Shown here one piece after another: positions 43,720 to 53,911 of a DNA stretch of 64,000 nucleotides (its first letter is position 1; every line of letters starts with the position of its first letter). This stretch comes from Paraburkholderia sp. UYCP14C (GTDB taxonomy: Bacteria > Pseudomonadota > Gammaproteobacteria > Burkholderiales > Burkholderiaceae). The notes below the pieces were generated by a model. It was not told where the DNA came from and did not search any database. It worked only from the letters and a program-made list of their open reading frames with translations. The translations under genes were made by a program, and so were the position numbers. The DNA lies in the NCBI RefSeq assembly GCF_004197395.1, contig NZ_SELS01000054.1:1-64000 (forward strand), in the 5' to 3' direction.

Positions 43720-45042
43720 ATGTCCTACTTCGAACACATTCCCGAGATTCGTTATGAAGGCCCGCAATCGGACAACCCGCTTGCGTACCGTCATTACGAT
43801 AAAACGAGGAAGGTACTCGGCAAGACGCTCGAGGAACATCTGCGTATTGCCGTGTGCTACTGGCATTCGTTCGTGTGGCCCGGCGTCGATATCTTCGGTC
43901 AGGGCACGTTCCGGCGGCCGTGGCAGCAACCCGGCGACGCTATGGAGCGGGCGCTACAAAAAGCCGACGCCGCGTTCGAATTCTTCTCGAAGCTCGGCAC
44001 CCCGTACTACACGTTCCACGATACCGACGTCGCGCCCGAAGGCACGAGCGTCAAGGAATACAGCGAGAACTTCCTGCGCGTGTCCGACTACCTCGCGCGC
44101 AAGCAACAGGATACCGGTATCAGATTGCTGTGGGGCACGGCGAATCTGTTTTCGAATCCGCGTTACGCGGCCGGCGCCGCGACCAATCCGAATCCGGAGG
44201 TGTTCGCCTTTGCCGCGACCCAGGTGCGTCATGCGCTCGACGCGACGCTGCGCCTCTCCGGCGAAAACTACGTGCTGTGGGGCGGCCGCGAAGGCTACGA
44301 CACGCTGCTGAACACCGACCTCGTGCGCGAGCGCGAACAGTTTGCGCGCTTCCTGCACATGGTGGTCGAGCACAAGCACCAGATCGGTTTCAAGGGCACG
44401 CTGCTGATCGAGCCGAAGCCGCAGGAGCCGACCAAGCATCAATACGATTACGACGTCGCGACCGTGCACGGCTTCCTGCTGCAACACGGTCTCGACAAGG
44501 AGATTCGCGTCAACATCGAGGCCAATCACGCGACGCTCGCGGGGCACTCGTTCCATCACGAGATCGCGACCGCGTTTGCGCTCGGCATCTTCGGCAGCGT
44601 CGATGCGAATCGCGGCGATCCGCAAAATGGCTGGGACACCGATCAATTTCCCAACAGCGTCGAGGAACTGACGCTGGCGTTCTACGAGATCCTGCGCCAC
44701 GGCGGCTTCACGACCGGCGGCATGAACTTCGATGCGAAGGTGCGGCGCCAGAGCGTCGATCCGGAAGACCTGTTTTACGGCCACATCGGCGCGATCGACA
44801 ACCTCGCGCTCGGCCTCGAACGTGCGGCGGTGCTGCTCGAAAACGAACGCCTCGAACAGTTCAAACGGCAGCGCTACGCGGGCTGGGACAGCGAGTTCGG
44901 CCGCAAGATCCTGTCCGGCGACTATTCGCTGTCGACACTCGCGGCAGAAACGGTCGCGCGCGATCTGAACCCGCGGCATGTGAGCGGGCAGCAGGAGCAC
45001 ATGGAAAACATCGTGAATCAGGCGATTTATAGCGGACGTTGA
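43720..45042 (+). CDS. xylA: Xylose isomerase
   Basis: Protein of 440 residues, the class II size. Active-site segments are [12 protein letters not shown] (catalytic His-Asp), [25 protein letters not shown] (metal ligands Glu and His) and [12 protein letters not shown]. It converts D-xylose to D-xylulose using Mg or Mn. The ATG at 43720 has caaggag before it. The expected next enzyme, xylulokinase (xylB), is not in this window, so it must be elsewhere. It leads the xylA-xylFGH run. Confidence 0.98.
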   Translation: MSYFEHIPEIRYEGPQSDNPLAYRHYDKTRKVLGKTLEEHLRIAVCYWHSFVWPGVDIFGQGTFRRPWQQPGDAMERALQKADAAFEFFSKLGTPYYTFHDTDVAPEGTSVKEYSENFLRVSDYLARKQQDTGIRLLWGTANLFSNPRYAAGAATNPNPEVFAFAATQVRHALDATLRLSGENYVLWGGREGYDTLLNTDLVREREQFARFLHMVVEHKHQIGFKGTLLIEPKPQEPTKHQYDYDVATVHGFLLQHGLDKEIRVNIEANHATLAGHSFHHEIATAFALGIFGSVDANRGDPQNGWDTDQFPNSVEELTLAFYEILRHGGFTTGGMNFDAKVRRQSVDPEDLFYGHIGAIDNLALGLERAAVLLENERLEQFKRQRYAGWDSEFGRKILSGDYSLSTLAAETVARDLNPRHVSGQQEHMENIVNQAIYSGR

Positions 45043-45172
45043 ATAAAGATCGCGCGGCCATGTCGACCGCGTGCACCAGCAAGCTGTGGGTTGTCGCTTG
45101 TCCGAGTCTGCGGCTCGCAGCGCAGACCGATACGTCCGGTATTCCGGCTATCACTACACAAAGGAGACACAA

Positions 45173-46201
45173 ATGAAATTCTCAATGCGTCGTAACGTCC
45201 TGAGTTCGCTGTTATGCGGAGCGGTACTCGCCAGCCTGTCGCTCGCCGCGCCGCTCGCGCACGCCAGCAAGGATCATCCGGAAATCGGCTTCTGTATCGA
45301 CGATCTGCGCGTCGAGCGCTGGTCGCGCGATCGCGACTATTTCGTCGCCGCGGCGGAAAAGCTCGGCGCGAAGGTGTCGGTGCAATCGGCCGATGCGAGC
45401 GAAGAGCGTCAGATCTCGCAGATCGAAAACCTGATCTCGCGTGGCGTCGACGTGATCGTGATCGTGCCGTTCAACTCGAAGACGCTCGGCAACGTCGTGG
45501 CCGAAGCACGCAAAGCGGGCATCAAGGTCGTGTCGTATGACCGTCTGATCCTCGACGCCGATATCGACGCCTACATCTCGTTCGACAACGAGAAGGTCGG
45601 CGAAATGCAGGCGCAGGGCGTCTACGACGTGCGGCCGAAGGGCAACTACTTCCTGCTCGGCGGCGCGCCGACCGACAACAACGCGAAGATGCTGCGTCAG
45701 GGCCAGTTGAAGGTGCTGCAACCGGCAATCGACAAGGGTGACATCAAGGTCGTCGGCCAGCAGTGGGTGCCGGAGTGGAGCGCATCGACCGCGCTGCGCA
45801 TCATGGAAGACGCGCTGACCGCGAACAACAACAAGATCGATGCAGTCGTCGCATCGAACGACGGCACCGCCGGCGGCGCGATCCAGGCGCTGGCTGCACA
45901 GGGTCTCGCAGGCAAGGTACCGATCTCGGGTCAGGATGCCGACCTCGCGGCCGTGAAGCGCGTGGCGGCCGGCACGCAGACCATGACGGTCTACAAGCCG
46001 CTGAAGCTGATCGCGGGCGAAGCGGCGAAGCTGTCGGTCGCGCTGGCGAAGGGCGACAAGCCGGCGTTCAACGCTCAATACGACAACGGCAAGAAGAAGG
46101 TCGATACGGTGCTGCTGCAGCCGACCAAGCTGACGAAGGCCAACCTCGACGTCGTCGTGAAGGACGGCTTCTACACGCAAGAGCAACTCGCGAGCAAATA
46201 A
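45173..46201 (+). CDS. xylF: D-xylose ABC transporter, periplasmic binding protein
   Basis: Protein of 342 residues with a Sec signal peptide ending PLAHA before SKDHPEIGF. The sugar-binding-protein fold is clear: GFCIDDLRVERWSRDRDYF, LISRGVDVIVIVPFNS, and VASNDGTAGGAIQALAAQG. It captures D-xylose in the periplasm and delivers it to XylGH. The start at 45173 has aaaggag upstream. A strong hairpin after the gene (46228-46259) may stabilise its mRNA relative to xylGH. Confidence 0.96.
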   Translation: MKFSMRRNVLSSLLCGAVLASLSLAAPLAHASKDHPEIGFCIDDLRVERWSRDRDYFVAAAEKLGAKVSVQSADASEERQISQIENLISRGVDVIVIVPFNSKTLGNVVAEARKAGIKVVSYDRLILDADIDAYISFDNEKVGEMQAQGVYDVRPKGNYFLLGGAPTDNNAKMLRQGQLKVLQPAIDKGDIKVVGQQWVPEWSASTALRIMEDALTANNNKIDAVVASNDGTAGGAIQALAAQGLAGKVPISGQDADLAAVKRVAAGTQTMTVYKPLKLIAGEAAKLSVALAKGDKPAFNAQYDNGKKKVDTVLLQPTKLTKANLDVVVKDGFYTQEQLASK

Positions 46202-46227
46202 CACGGAGACGGGTGTGATGTGATCGC

Positions 46228-46259
46228 CACGCTCCCGGGTCATCGCGCCCGGGAGCGTG
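46228..46259 (+). other. Intercistronic hairpin between xylF and xylG
   Basis: Perfect 12-bp stem cacgctcccggg / cccgggagcgtg (46228-46239, 46248-46259) with an 8-base loop and no T-run after it. Placed between the binding-protein and ATPase genes, it probably protects the 3' end of xylF mRNA or partly ends transcription, giving excess XylF. Confidence 0.6.
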
Positions 46260-46296
46260 ATCGAACATCGGCCCAACTTGCAGCGAGGCATAGCGA

Positions 46297-47856
46297 ATGA
46301 CGCAACCTCTTCTGACGATGCGCGGCATCGTCAAGGCTTTTTCCGGCGTAAAGGCACTCGACGGCATCGATCTGACCGTGTCGCCCGGCGAATGCGTAGG
46401 CCTGTGCGGCGAAAACGGCGCGGGCAAATCGACGCTGATGAAGGTGCTGTCCGGCGTGTATCCGCACGGTACCTGGGACGGCGAAATCAGCTGGGAAGGC
46501 GAGACGCTGAAGGCCGCGAGCGTACGCGACACCGAACGCGCGGGCATCATCATCATCCACCAGGAACTGATGCTCGTGCCGGAGCTGTCGGTCGCGGAAA
46601 ACATCTTTCTCGGCAACGAAATCACGCTGCCCGGCGGGCGCATGAATTACGCGGCGATGTATCAGCGCGCCGACGAACTGCTGCGCGAACTCGGCATCAC
46701 CGGCATCAACTCGGCGCAGCCGGTGATGAACTACGGTGGCGGCCATCAGCAACTGATCGAAATCGCGAAGGCGCTGAACAAGCGCGCGAAGCTGCTGATT
46801 CTCGACGAACCGTCGTCGTCGCTGACCGCCTCGGAAATCGCGATTCTGCTCGACATCGTGCGCGATCTGAAACGGCGCGGCATTGCCTGCGTCTACATCT
46901 CGCACAAGCTCGACGAAGTCGCGGCGGTGTGCGACACGATCAGCGTGATTCGCGACGGCCGCCATGTCGCCACCGAGCCGATGAACGCGCTGACGACCGA
47001 GCGGATCATCTCGCTGATGGTCGGCCGCGAGATCAAGAACCTGTTTCCGCGCGAACCGCATCCGATCGGCGACGTGATCTTCGAAGCGCGCAACGTCACC
47101 TGTTTCGACGTGACGAATCCACGCCGCAAGCGCGTGGACGACGTGTCGTTCTCGTTGCGGCGCGGCGAAATTCTCGGCGTCGCCGGGCTGGTCGGCGCGG
47201 GCCGCACCGAGCTGATGCAGGCGATTTTCGGCGCGTATGCGGGTGTCAGCGAGGCGCACGTCCTGCTCGACGGCAAGCCGCTGAAAATCCGCGCGCCGAT
47301 CGACGCGATTCGCGCCGGCATCGCGATGGTCCCCGAGGACCGCAAACGCCACGGCATCGTGCCGGGCATGAGCGTCGGCCATAACATCACGCTTGCCGTG
47401 TTGCAGCGTTTCGCGTCGGGCGGCCGCATCGATTCCGCGGCCGAACTCGACACGATCAACACTGAAATGAAGCGGCTTTCCGTGCGCGCCGCCAATCCGA
47501 TGCTATCGATTGCCAGTCTGTCGGGCGGCAATCAGCAGAAGGCCGTGCTCACGCGCATGCTGCTGACCAACCCGACCGTGCTGATTCTCGACGAACCGAC
47601 ACGCGGCGTCGACGTCGGCGCCAAGTACGAGATCTACAAGCTGATCTTCCAACTGGCGCAGAAGGGCATGTCGATCGTGATGGTGTCGTCCGAGTTGCCG
47701 GAAGTGCTCGGCATCAGCGACCGGGTGCTCGTGATCGGCGAGGGCGAGTTGCGCGGCGACTTCGTCAACGACGGTCTCACCCAGGAAGACATTCTCGGCG
47801 CCGCGATCCGCCCGGTGCATCTATCTTCGAACCCAACCGCAGCGAGTGCCGCATGA
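46297..47856 (+). CDS. xylG: D-xylose ABC transporter, ATP-binding protein
   Basis: Protein of 519 residues with two ABC domains, as usual for sugar importers of the CUT2 class. The first has Walker [11 protein letters not shown] and Walker [13 protein letters not shown]; the second has the degenerate P-loop [10 protein letters not shown], signature SLSGGNQQK and [11 protein letters not shown]. The first domain's signature is NYGGGHQQL, and the uneven pair is typical of CUT2 ATPases. It powers D-xylose uptake with XylH. The stop overlaps the xylH start (ATGA at 47853-47856). Confidence 0.96.
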   Translation: MTQPLLTMRGIVKAFSGVKALDGIDLTVSPGECVGLCGENGAGKSTLMKVLSGVYPHGTWDGEISWEGETLKAASVRDTERAGIIIIHQELMLVPELSVAENIFLGNEITLPGGRMNYAAMYQRADELLRELGITGINSAQPVMNYGGGHQQLIEIAKALNKRAKLLILDEPSSSLTASEIAILLDIVRDLKRRGIACVYISHKLDEVAAVCDTISVIRDGRHVATEPMNALTTERIISLMVGREIKNLFPREPHPIGDVIFEARNVTCFDVTNPRRKRVDDVSFSLRRGEILGVAGLVGAGRTELMQAIFGAYAGVSEAHVLLDGKPLKIRAPIDAIRAGIAMVPEDRKRHGIVPGMSVGHNITLAVLQRFASGGRIDSAAELDTINTEMKRLSVRAANPMLSIASLSGGNQQKAVLTRMLLTNPTVLILDEPTRGVDVGAKYEIYKLIFQLAQKGMSIVMVSSELPEVLGISDRVLVIGEGELRGDFVNDGLTQEDILGAAIRPVHLSSNPTAASAA

Positions 47857-49052
47857 CTCCCGAAGTAACTTCCCAACGCACCGACAACGCCGCGCCGCGA
47901 GGCGCCTTCGGCGGCACGCAACGGATCCAGCAACTGTTCGCGCGCTACAAGATTCTCGCGCTGCTGATCGCCGTCGCCGTGATCTGGATTTTCTTTTCGG
48001 CGCTCACGCACGGCGCGTTCGTCACGCCGCGCAACCTGTCGAATCTGCTGCGGCAGATGTCGATCACCGGCATGCTCGCGTGCGGCATGGTGTTCGTGAT
48101 CATCGCCGGTGAAATCGATCTGTCGGTCGGTTCGCTGCTCGGTTTGCTCGGCGGCGTCGCGGCGATTCTCGACGTGAACCGGCACTGGCCGATCGGCGTG
48201 ACGATTCCGGTCGTGCTGCTGCTCGGCATCGCGGTCGGCGTGTTCAACGGCTGGTGGTCGACCTATCGGCGCGTGCCGTCGTTCATCGTCGGGCTCGGCG
48301 GCATGCTCGCATATCGCGGCATTCTGCTCGGCATTACCGGCGGCTCGACGATCGCGCCGGTGTCGGACAGTTTCGTGTTCGTCGGCCAGGGCTATCTGCC
48401 GCGCTTCGCCGGCGACACGCTCGCCGTCGTGCTGTTCGTGCTGCTGGCTTTCCTGACGATCCGCCAGCGCGCGAATCATCAGCGCTATCAGTTGCGCGTC
48501 GTACCGCTCTGGCAGGACGTCGCGAAGGTGATCGGCGCGGGCGTGATTCTCGCCGGCTTCGTCGCGATGCTCGACAACTACGGCGGCATTCCGGTACCGG
48601 TGTTGCTGCTGCTCGCGCTGCTCGGCATCTTCACGTGGATCGCGACGCAGACCGTGTTCGGGCGCCGCATCTACGCGGTCGGCTCGAACCTTGAAGCGAC
48701 GCGCCTGTCGGGTGTCAACACCGACCGCGTGAAGCTCGCGATCTTCGCGCTGATGGGTCTGATGTGCGCGTTCGCCGGCATCGTCAACACGGCGCGGCTC
48801 GCGGCCGGTTCGCCGTCGGCGGGCTCGATGGGCGAACTCGATGCGATCGCCGCGTGCTTTATCGGCGGCACCTCGATGCGCGGCGGCTCCGGCACCGTGT
48901 ACGGCGCGCTGATCGGCGCGCTCGTGATGGCGAGCCTCGACAACGGCATGTCGATGCTCGACGTCGACGCCTACTGGCAGATGATCGTGAAGGGCGGCAT
49001 CCTGGTGCTGGCCGTGTGGATCGACGTGGTGTCGGGTTCGAACCGCCGTTGA
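47853..49052 (+). CDS. xylH: D-xylose ABC transporter, permease
   Basis: Protein of 399 residues with about 9-10 hydrophobic segments in the CUT2 permease pattern ([20 protein letters not shown], then [26 protein letters not shown]). It forms the inner-membrane channel for D-xylose with XylG and XylF. It overlaps xylG by four bases and ends the xylose operon. A strong hairpin follows at 49101. Confidence 0.95.
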   Translation: MTPEVTSQRTDNAAPRGAFGGTQRIQQLFARYKILALLIAVAVIWIFFSALTHGAFVTPRNLSNLLRQMSITGMLACGMVFVIIAGEIDLSVGSLLGLLGGVAAILDVNRHWPIGVTIPVVLLLGIAVGVFNGWWSTYRRVPSFIVGLGGMLAYRGILLGITGGSTIAPVSDSFVFVGQGYLPRFAGDTLAVVLFVLLAFLTIRQRANHQRYQLRVVPLWQDVAKVIGAGVILAGFVAMLDNYGGIPVPVLLLLALLGIFTWIATQTVFGRRIYAVGSNLEATRLSGVNTDRVKLAIFALMGLMCAFAGIVNTARLAAGSPSAGSMGELDAIAACFIGGTSMRGGSGTVYGALIGALVMASLDNGMSMLDVDAYWQMIVKGGILVLAVWIDVVSGSNRR

Positions 49053-49100
49053 TCGGATCGCATGATCGCCTGACCTCCTGAGCGAATCAGGCGCGAGCTT

Positions 49101-49138
49101 GGCGGTGCGCCGGCGATGACTGACGCCGGCACACCGCC
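49101..49138 (+). terminator. Hairpin after xylH, probable operon terminator
   Basis: Stem ggcggtg-c-gccggcg / cgccggc-a-caccgcc (49101-49115, 49124-49138), 14 pairs with one mismatch and an 8-base loop. Only weak T content follows, so termination may need help; the position 48 bases after the xylH stop fits an operon end. Confidence 0.55.
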
Positions 49139-49348
49139 ACCCGCGCGATCGCAATTAATGAAATACCCCACGATTTTCCCTCGCCGCTTTCAATCCCCGC
49201 CTTCCCACGCCGCACGGCCGCTCCAGGTTCACGCGCGCATTTAAGACTCACGCTCGCAAATTCGTCTTATTACTATTCGCAGACAAAGACGGGTGCATTG
49301 GCGCTGTCGCCGCTTCCCTACCATCGAGCCAGCCGAGCGAGCCATGCC

Positions 49349-51619
49349 ATGTTGACGCGCAGAACCTTTCTGCTGGGCGGCGCCAGTGCGTTGGGCGGGC
49401 TGCTGGTGGGCTGGGGCGTGCTGCCGCCCCGGCAGCGCCTGATGACGTCGACGCCGCTGCCGACACAAGGCACGCAAATCGCGCTGAATGGCTGGGTCAA
49501 GATCGACGCCGACAACCGCGTGACGATCATCGTGCCCAAGGCCGAGATGGGGCAGGGCATCCATACCGGACTCGCGATGCTGCTCGCCGAGGAGCTCGAC
49601 GCCGACTGGTCGCAGGTGCAAGTCGAAGAGGCACCGATCGACCGGATCTACAACGCGGTGGAGGCCATCGTCGGCGATCTGCCGTTTCGCCCCGACGACG
49701 ACAGCTTCGTCAAACGCGGCACCGTGTGGATCACGAGCAAGGCGGTGCGTGAGATCGGCACGATGATGACGGGCGGCTCGTCGAGCATGAACGACCTATG
49801 GATGCCGATGCGCGAGGCCGGCGCGTCGGCGCGCGTGATGCTGATCGAGACGGCGGCCGCGCGCTGGGACGTGCCGGTCGGCGAATGCCGCGCGGAAAAG
49901 GGCTACGTGCTGCACTCGTGGGGGCATAAGGCGAGCTTCGGCGAGTTGTCGTCGATGGCCGCTCGCCAGCCGCTGCCGCGCAGCGTCGTGCTGAAGCAGC
50001 CGGCCGACTTCAAGCTGATCGGCCAGCCGGTGCGGCGCATCGAAGCCGCGTCGAAAATCGACGGTGCGGCGCGCTTCGGCATCGACGTACTACCCAACGG
50101 TCTGGTCTATGCGAGCGTCGTGATGTGCCCGACGCTCGGCGGGACGGTCGCGCATTTCGACGCGACGCCCGCGCAAAAGATGCCGGGCTTCATCAAGGCG
50201 CTCGCCGTGCCGCCGTTTGCGGGCGGCACCGGCGGCGTGGCCGTGATCGCGGACAACGCGTTTCGCGCGATGAGCGCGGTCGAGGCGATCAAGGTGGCCT
50301 GGCACGACGGCGAGGCCGCGAAGCTGTCGAGCGTGGAGGTCGACCGCCGCCTCGTCGACGCGCTCGACCATACGGACGGCTTCGTGTATTACCACACCGG
50401 CAACGTCGACAACGCGATGAGCCGGGCGGCGCGCAAGATCGAAGCGGTCTATCACGCGCCGTATCTCGCGCATGGCGCGGTCGAACCGCTGAACTGCACG
50501 GTGCAGGTCGCCGACGGCGCGGCGACCGTCTGGGTGTCGACGCAAATGCCGCGCCTTGCGCGGCATCATGCGGCGAAAGCGCTCGGTCTCGACGTGGATG
50601 CCGTCGATGTGCAGACGCAGTTCGTGGGCGGCGCGTTCGGCCGGCGCCTCGAACTCGATTTCGTCGCGCAGGCCGCGGCGATCGCGCGCGAGGCCGATGG
50701 CCGTCCGGTGCAAACCATCTGGTCGCGCGCGCAGGATTTCACGCACGATTTCTACCGGCCCGCGTGCGTGGCAAGGCTTCAGGCCGGCTTCGACGAGCAC
50801 GGCAAGCTGGTGGCCTGGCACGCGAAGTCGGCGGGCCAGGCGATCGTGCCGGATGCGCTCGCGCGTTACTACGGCGTGCCGCACATCCCGATCGACAAGA
50901 CCACCTGCGAAGGCGCGTTCGATCAGCCGTACGAGTGGCCGGCCGCGCGCGTGTCGCACAAGATCGTCGAATTGCCGGTGCCGATCGGCTTCTGGCGCTC
51001 GGTCGGTCACTCGCATCAGGCGTTCTTCACCGAGAGCTTTACCGACGAAGCCGCCGCGGCCGCCGGCCAGGACCCGATCGCGTTTCGCGCGATGCTGCTC
51101 GCGCAACATCCGCGTCATCTGGCGGTCCTGAAGCGTGTCGAGACGTTGTCGGACTGGGGACGTCCGCTCAAACCCGCCGCCGATGGGGCGCGCTGCGCCC
51201 GTGGGGTCGCGTTGCACGAGGCGTTCGGCAGCGTCGTCGCGCAGGTCGCGGAGGTGTCGATCGGGCCGAACCGGCAGATTCGCGTGCATCGCGTGGTGTG
51301 CGTGATCGATTGCGGCTTGCCGGTGAATCCGAACCTGATCCGTCAGCAGATGGAAGGCGGCATCGTGTTCGGGCTGTCGAGCGCGTTGCAGAACGAGATC
51401 ACGATCGTCAACGGCCAGGTGCAGCAGAAGAACTTCGTGGACTTTCCGGTCGTGCGGATGAACGTGTGCCCGGCGATCGAAGTCGACATCATGCCGAGTC
51501 AGCTGCATCCGCAAGGCGTCGGCGAACCGGGCGTGCCGCCGGTCGCGCCGGCGGTGGCCAATGCGGTGTGCGCGCTGACCGGGCAGCGGTTGCGGACGCT
51601 GCCGTTGCGGCTCGCATGA
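49349..51619 (+). CDS. Molybdenum hydroxylase large subunit (isoquinoline 1-oxidoreductase beta type), Tat-exported
   Basis: Protein of 756 residues. The N-terminus LTRRTFLLGGASALGGLLVG is a twin-arginine signal. The mature part is the molybdopterin-binding subunit of the xanthine oxidase family: PKAEMGQGIHTGLAMLLAEE, FVGGAFGRRLELDFVAQAA, and the late GVGEPGVPPVAPA containing the catalytic Glu. In the IorB subgroup this single chain joins a small Fe-S protein and hydroxylates N-heterocycles or oxidises aldehydes in the periplasm. Substrate here unknown. The Fe-S gene follows, an order reversed from the usual. Confidence 0.9.
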   Translation: MLTRRTFLLGGASALGGLLVGWGVLPPRQRLMTSTPLPTQGTQIALNGWVKIDADNRVTIIVPKAEMGQGIHTGLAMLLAEELDADWSQVQVEEAPIDRIYNAVEAIVGDLPFRPDDDSFVKRGTVWITSKAVREIGTMMTGGSSSMNDLWMPMREAGASARVMLIETAAARWDVPVGECRAEKGYVLHSWGHKASFGELSSMAARQPLPRSVVLKQPADFKLIGQPVRRIEAASKIDGAARFGIDVLPNGLVYASVVMCPTLGGTVAHFDATPAQKMPGFIKALAVPPFAGGTGGVAVIADNAFRAMSAVEAIKVAWHDGEAAKLSSVEVDRRLVDALDHTDGFVYYHTGNVDNAMSRAARKIEAVYHAPYLAHGAVEPLNCTVQVADGAATVWVSTQMPRLARHHAAKALGLDVDAVDVQTQFVGGAFGRRLELDFVAQAAAIAREADGRPVQTIWSRAQDFTHDFYRPACVARLQAGFDEHGKLVAWHAKSAGQAIVPDALARYYGVPHIPIDKTTCEGAFDQPYEWPAARVSHKIVELPVPIGFWRSVGHSHQAFFTESFTDEAAAAAGQDPIAFRAMLLAQHPRHLAVLKRVETLSDWGRPLKPAADGARCARGVALHEAFGSVVAQVAEVSIGPNRQIRVHRVVCVIDCGLPVNPNLIRQQMEGGIVFGLSSALQNEITIVNGQVQQKNFVDFPVVRMNVCPAIEVDIMPSQLHPQGVGEPGVPPVAPAVANAVCALTGQRLRTLPLRLA

Positions 51620-51674
51620 CGGACGGTGGTTCAGCAAAAGCTTGCGGTGTAGCGCGGCGCTTCAGGAGGCGAGC

Positions 51675-52136
51675 ATGGCATTACTGAATATCAACGGACG
51701 CAACGTGAAGGTCGATGCCGATCCGGACATGCCGCTGCTATGGGTCCTGCGCTGCGATCTCGGCATGACCGGCACGAAATTCGGCTGCGGGGTGGGCATC
51801 TGCGGCGCGTGCACGATCAATCTCGATGATGCGGCGTGCCTCTCCTGTCAGACGCCGATGTCGACCCTGCATACGCAGAAGATCACGACGATCGAAGGTT
51901 TGCAGGGACGCGAGGCGCAGGCGCTGAAGGCCGCGTGGATCGAACTCGATGTGGTGCAGTGCGGTTATTGCCAGAGCGCGCAATTGATGGCGGCTTGCGC
52001 GTTGCTGAAGCACAAGCCCGCGCCGACCGATGCCGATATCGACGCGGCGATGACGCCGGTGGTGTGCCGTTGCGGCACGTATCCGCGGGTGCGGGCGGCG
52101 ATTCATCAGGCGGCGGCGAAAATGCGGAACAGCTGA
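51675..52136 (+). CDS. (2Fe-2S)-binding subunit of the molybdenum hydroxylase (IorA type)
   Basis: Protein of 153 residues. The N-terminal plant-type [2Fe-2S] cluster uses the cysteines of FGCGVGICGACTINL and the next Cys; the C-terminal helical [2Fe-2S] domain uses CGYCQSAQ and CRCGTY. It passes electrons from the molybdenum subunit. It has no signal peptide, so it is likely exported with its Tat-targeted partner as a folded complex. A strong Shine-Dalgarno sequence (aggaggcgagc) precedes the ATG at 51675. Confidence 0.93.
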   Translation: MALLNINGRNVKVDADPDMPLLWVLRCDLGMTGTKFGCGVGICGACTINLDDAACLSCQTPMSTLHTQKITTIEGLQGREAQALKAAWIELDVVQCGYCQSAQLMAACALLKHKPAPTDADIDAAMTPVVCRCGTYPRVRAAIHQAAAKMRNS

Positions 52137-52166
52137 GCCGCTCTTCCGCTCCGCCGCCGGCCCAAC

Positions 52167-52259
52167 TCAATTCGCCAACATTTCCACCACCGCGACCACC
52201 GCGGTGAAGATGCCGATGCATCCGCCCAACGTGACTACACCCTGCATGAATGGCGACAT
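52167..52259 (-). CDS. Possible 30-residue small membrane protein
   Basis: A short ORF reading MSPFMQGVVTLGGCIGIFTA then VVAVVEMLAN and a stop. It is almost wholly hydrophobic, one probable transmembrane helix. A purine-rich ggggtctcgt precedes the ATG. An inverted repeat (tacgagac/gtctcgta, 52259-52266 and 52285-52292) lies in its 5' leader and could hide the start. It sits between the Fe-S gene and the OprM-like gene; no family was recognised, and chance is possible. Confidence 0.4.
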   Translation of the reverse strand: MSPFMQGVVTLGGCIGIFTAVVAVVEMLAN

Positions 52260-52351
52260 ACGAGACCCCGTAGCGTGAAGTGGTGTCTCGTATTTAACCG
52301 AAATCGAAAGCAAAAAGAAAGATTGTCAAAAATAAATCGTAAGGTGATCGT

Positions 52352-53911
52352 TCAAGGTGCTTTCGCCGTCGCGGCCGTCGATGCTCCCGACTTCACGGCG
52401 GGCTTGGCCGCCACAGGTGTTGCCTTCAGTTGCGGCGGCGTTTCTCCCGGCTTGGCTTGACCGCCGACTTCCCAGCCGCCGCCGAGCGACAGGAACACAT
52501 TCACCTGATCGATCGCTACCTGGCCTTCGGCCACCGCGAGCTGCGACTTCGCGGACGTCAGCGTGCGCGTCGCGTCGAGATCGGCGATGAACGACTCGCG
52601 CCCGGCGCGATACAGGCGATGCGTTTCATCCGCCGATTGCGCCGCCGACTTCAGCGCCGCGCGCAGCGATTCGGCGCGGGCGTAATCGGATGCGTAGGTC
52701 GCAAGGTTGGTCTCGGTTTCGCGCAGCGCGCTCAGCACCACGCCGTCGAACTTCGCGAGCGCGACCTGGCTCGACGCTTCGGCCTCGCGTACCCGTTGGC
52801 GCGCGCCATTGATCGGGAAGTTCCAGCTGATCAGCGGACCGAAGCCCCAACGCGCCGTCGGCGAGGTGGGAATGTCTTCCAGAATGCCGGTGAAACCCGC
52901 CGACGCACCGATGCTGATGCTCGGATAAAGCGCCCCGGTCGCGACGCCGATGCGCGCGGTCGACGCCGCGAGCTGACGCTCGGCTTCGTGCACGTCCGGG
53001 CGGCGCCGCAGCAGCCCGGCGCCGTCGCCGATCGGAATCGGCTGGTGGAGTTGCGGCAGCCGGTCGCAGGCGAGCACCGCCGGCGGCAATTGCGACGGCG
53101 CTTGCGCGAGCAGCATCGCGAGCCGGTATTGCGCGATCTGGCGGCGCGCGGTGTAGCGCGGAATGTCGGCGGTCAGATTCTCTACCTGGGTCTGACCGCT
53201 CGTGACCGCCGTCTGGTTGCCGCGGCCGGCGTCGCGCAGACGGCGCGACAGATCCACGCGCTGCTTCTGCAACGCGAGCGATTGCTGCGCGATGCGCAGC
53301 TCCTCGGCCGCCGAGCATTGCTCGACGTACGAGCGCACCACGTCCGCGACGACGGTGATGCGCGCGAGGTCGCCCGCGGCTTCCACGGCCTCGGTGTCCG
53401 CCGCCGCCGCTTCGACGCCGCGACGCAGCTTGCCGAACAGATCGATTTCGTACGAGACGTTGATGCCCATGTCACCCAGGTTGGCGACCGGCAGTTTCTC
53501 GAACAGCAGGAATTGCTCGGCCGATTCCTGCGCGCGCTGAATCCCCACCGACGCGTCGCCCGAGAAACCGCCCTGCGCTTGCGCAACGCCCAGCGCCTCG
53601 CGCGAGCGCGCCAGATTCGCGGTCGCGACGCGCAGGTCGGTATTCGATTTCAGCGCCTGGTCGACCAGACCGTTCAGCACCGGATCGTCGTACAGCTTCC
53701 ACCAGACGGTCGGCGTGTTGAGGGTCGACGTCAGCCTGGGATCGGCGCCCTCGATCGCTCCGTTCGCGAGCGGCGCATTGACGAGCGCCTGTTTCGGCAG
53801 CGTGTAGTTCGGCCCGACGTTGATGCAGCCGTTCAGCGCGACGATGAGCGGCAATAACGGCAGCAGCGGCAAGCGCGGCGCCGACGAGGACAAGGTACGC
53901 ACGAACTTCAT
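52352..53911 (-). CDS. RND-type outer membrane efflux lipoprotein (OprM/NodT family)
   Basis: Protein of 519 residues. The N-terminus is a lipoprotein signal with lipobox LNGC; then INVGPNYTLPKQAL opens the OEP fold with two repeated outer-membrane/periplasmic helical units (TPTVWWKLYDDPVLNGLVDQ ... and SYEIDLFGKLRRGVEA). It forms the trimeric outer membrane tunnel of the efflux system. Its start codon overlaps the end of the AaeA-like gene by four bases, so it is the last gene of the MarR-led operon. The C-terminus is Pro/Ala/Thr-rich and probably disordered. Confidence 0.93.
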   Translation of the reverse strand: MKFVRTLSSSAPRLPLLPLLPLIVALNGCINVGPNYTLPKQALVNAPLANGAIEGADPRLTSTLNTPTVWWKLYDDPVLNGLVDQALKSNTDLRVATANLARSREALGVAQAQGGFSGDASVGIQRAQESAEQFLLFEKLPVANLGDMGINVSYEIDLFGKLRRGVEAAAADTEAVEAAGDLARITVVADVVRSYVEQCSAAEELRIAQQSLALQKQRVDLSRRLRDAGRGNQTAVTSGQTQVENLTADIPRYTARRQIAQYRLAMLLAQAPSQLPPAVLACDRLPQLHQPIPIGDGAGLLRRRPDVHEAERQLAASTARIGVATGALYPSISIGASAGFTGILEDIPTSPTARWGFGPLISWNFPINGARQRVREAEASSQVALAKFDGVVLSALRETETNLATYASDYARAESLRAALKSAAQSADETHRLYRAGRESFIADLDATRTLTSAKSQLAVAEGQVAIDQVNVFLSLGGGWEVGGQAKPGETPPQLKATPVAAKPAVKSGASTAATAKAP

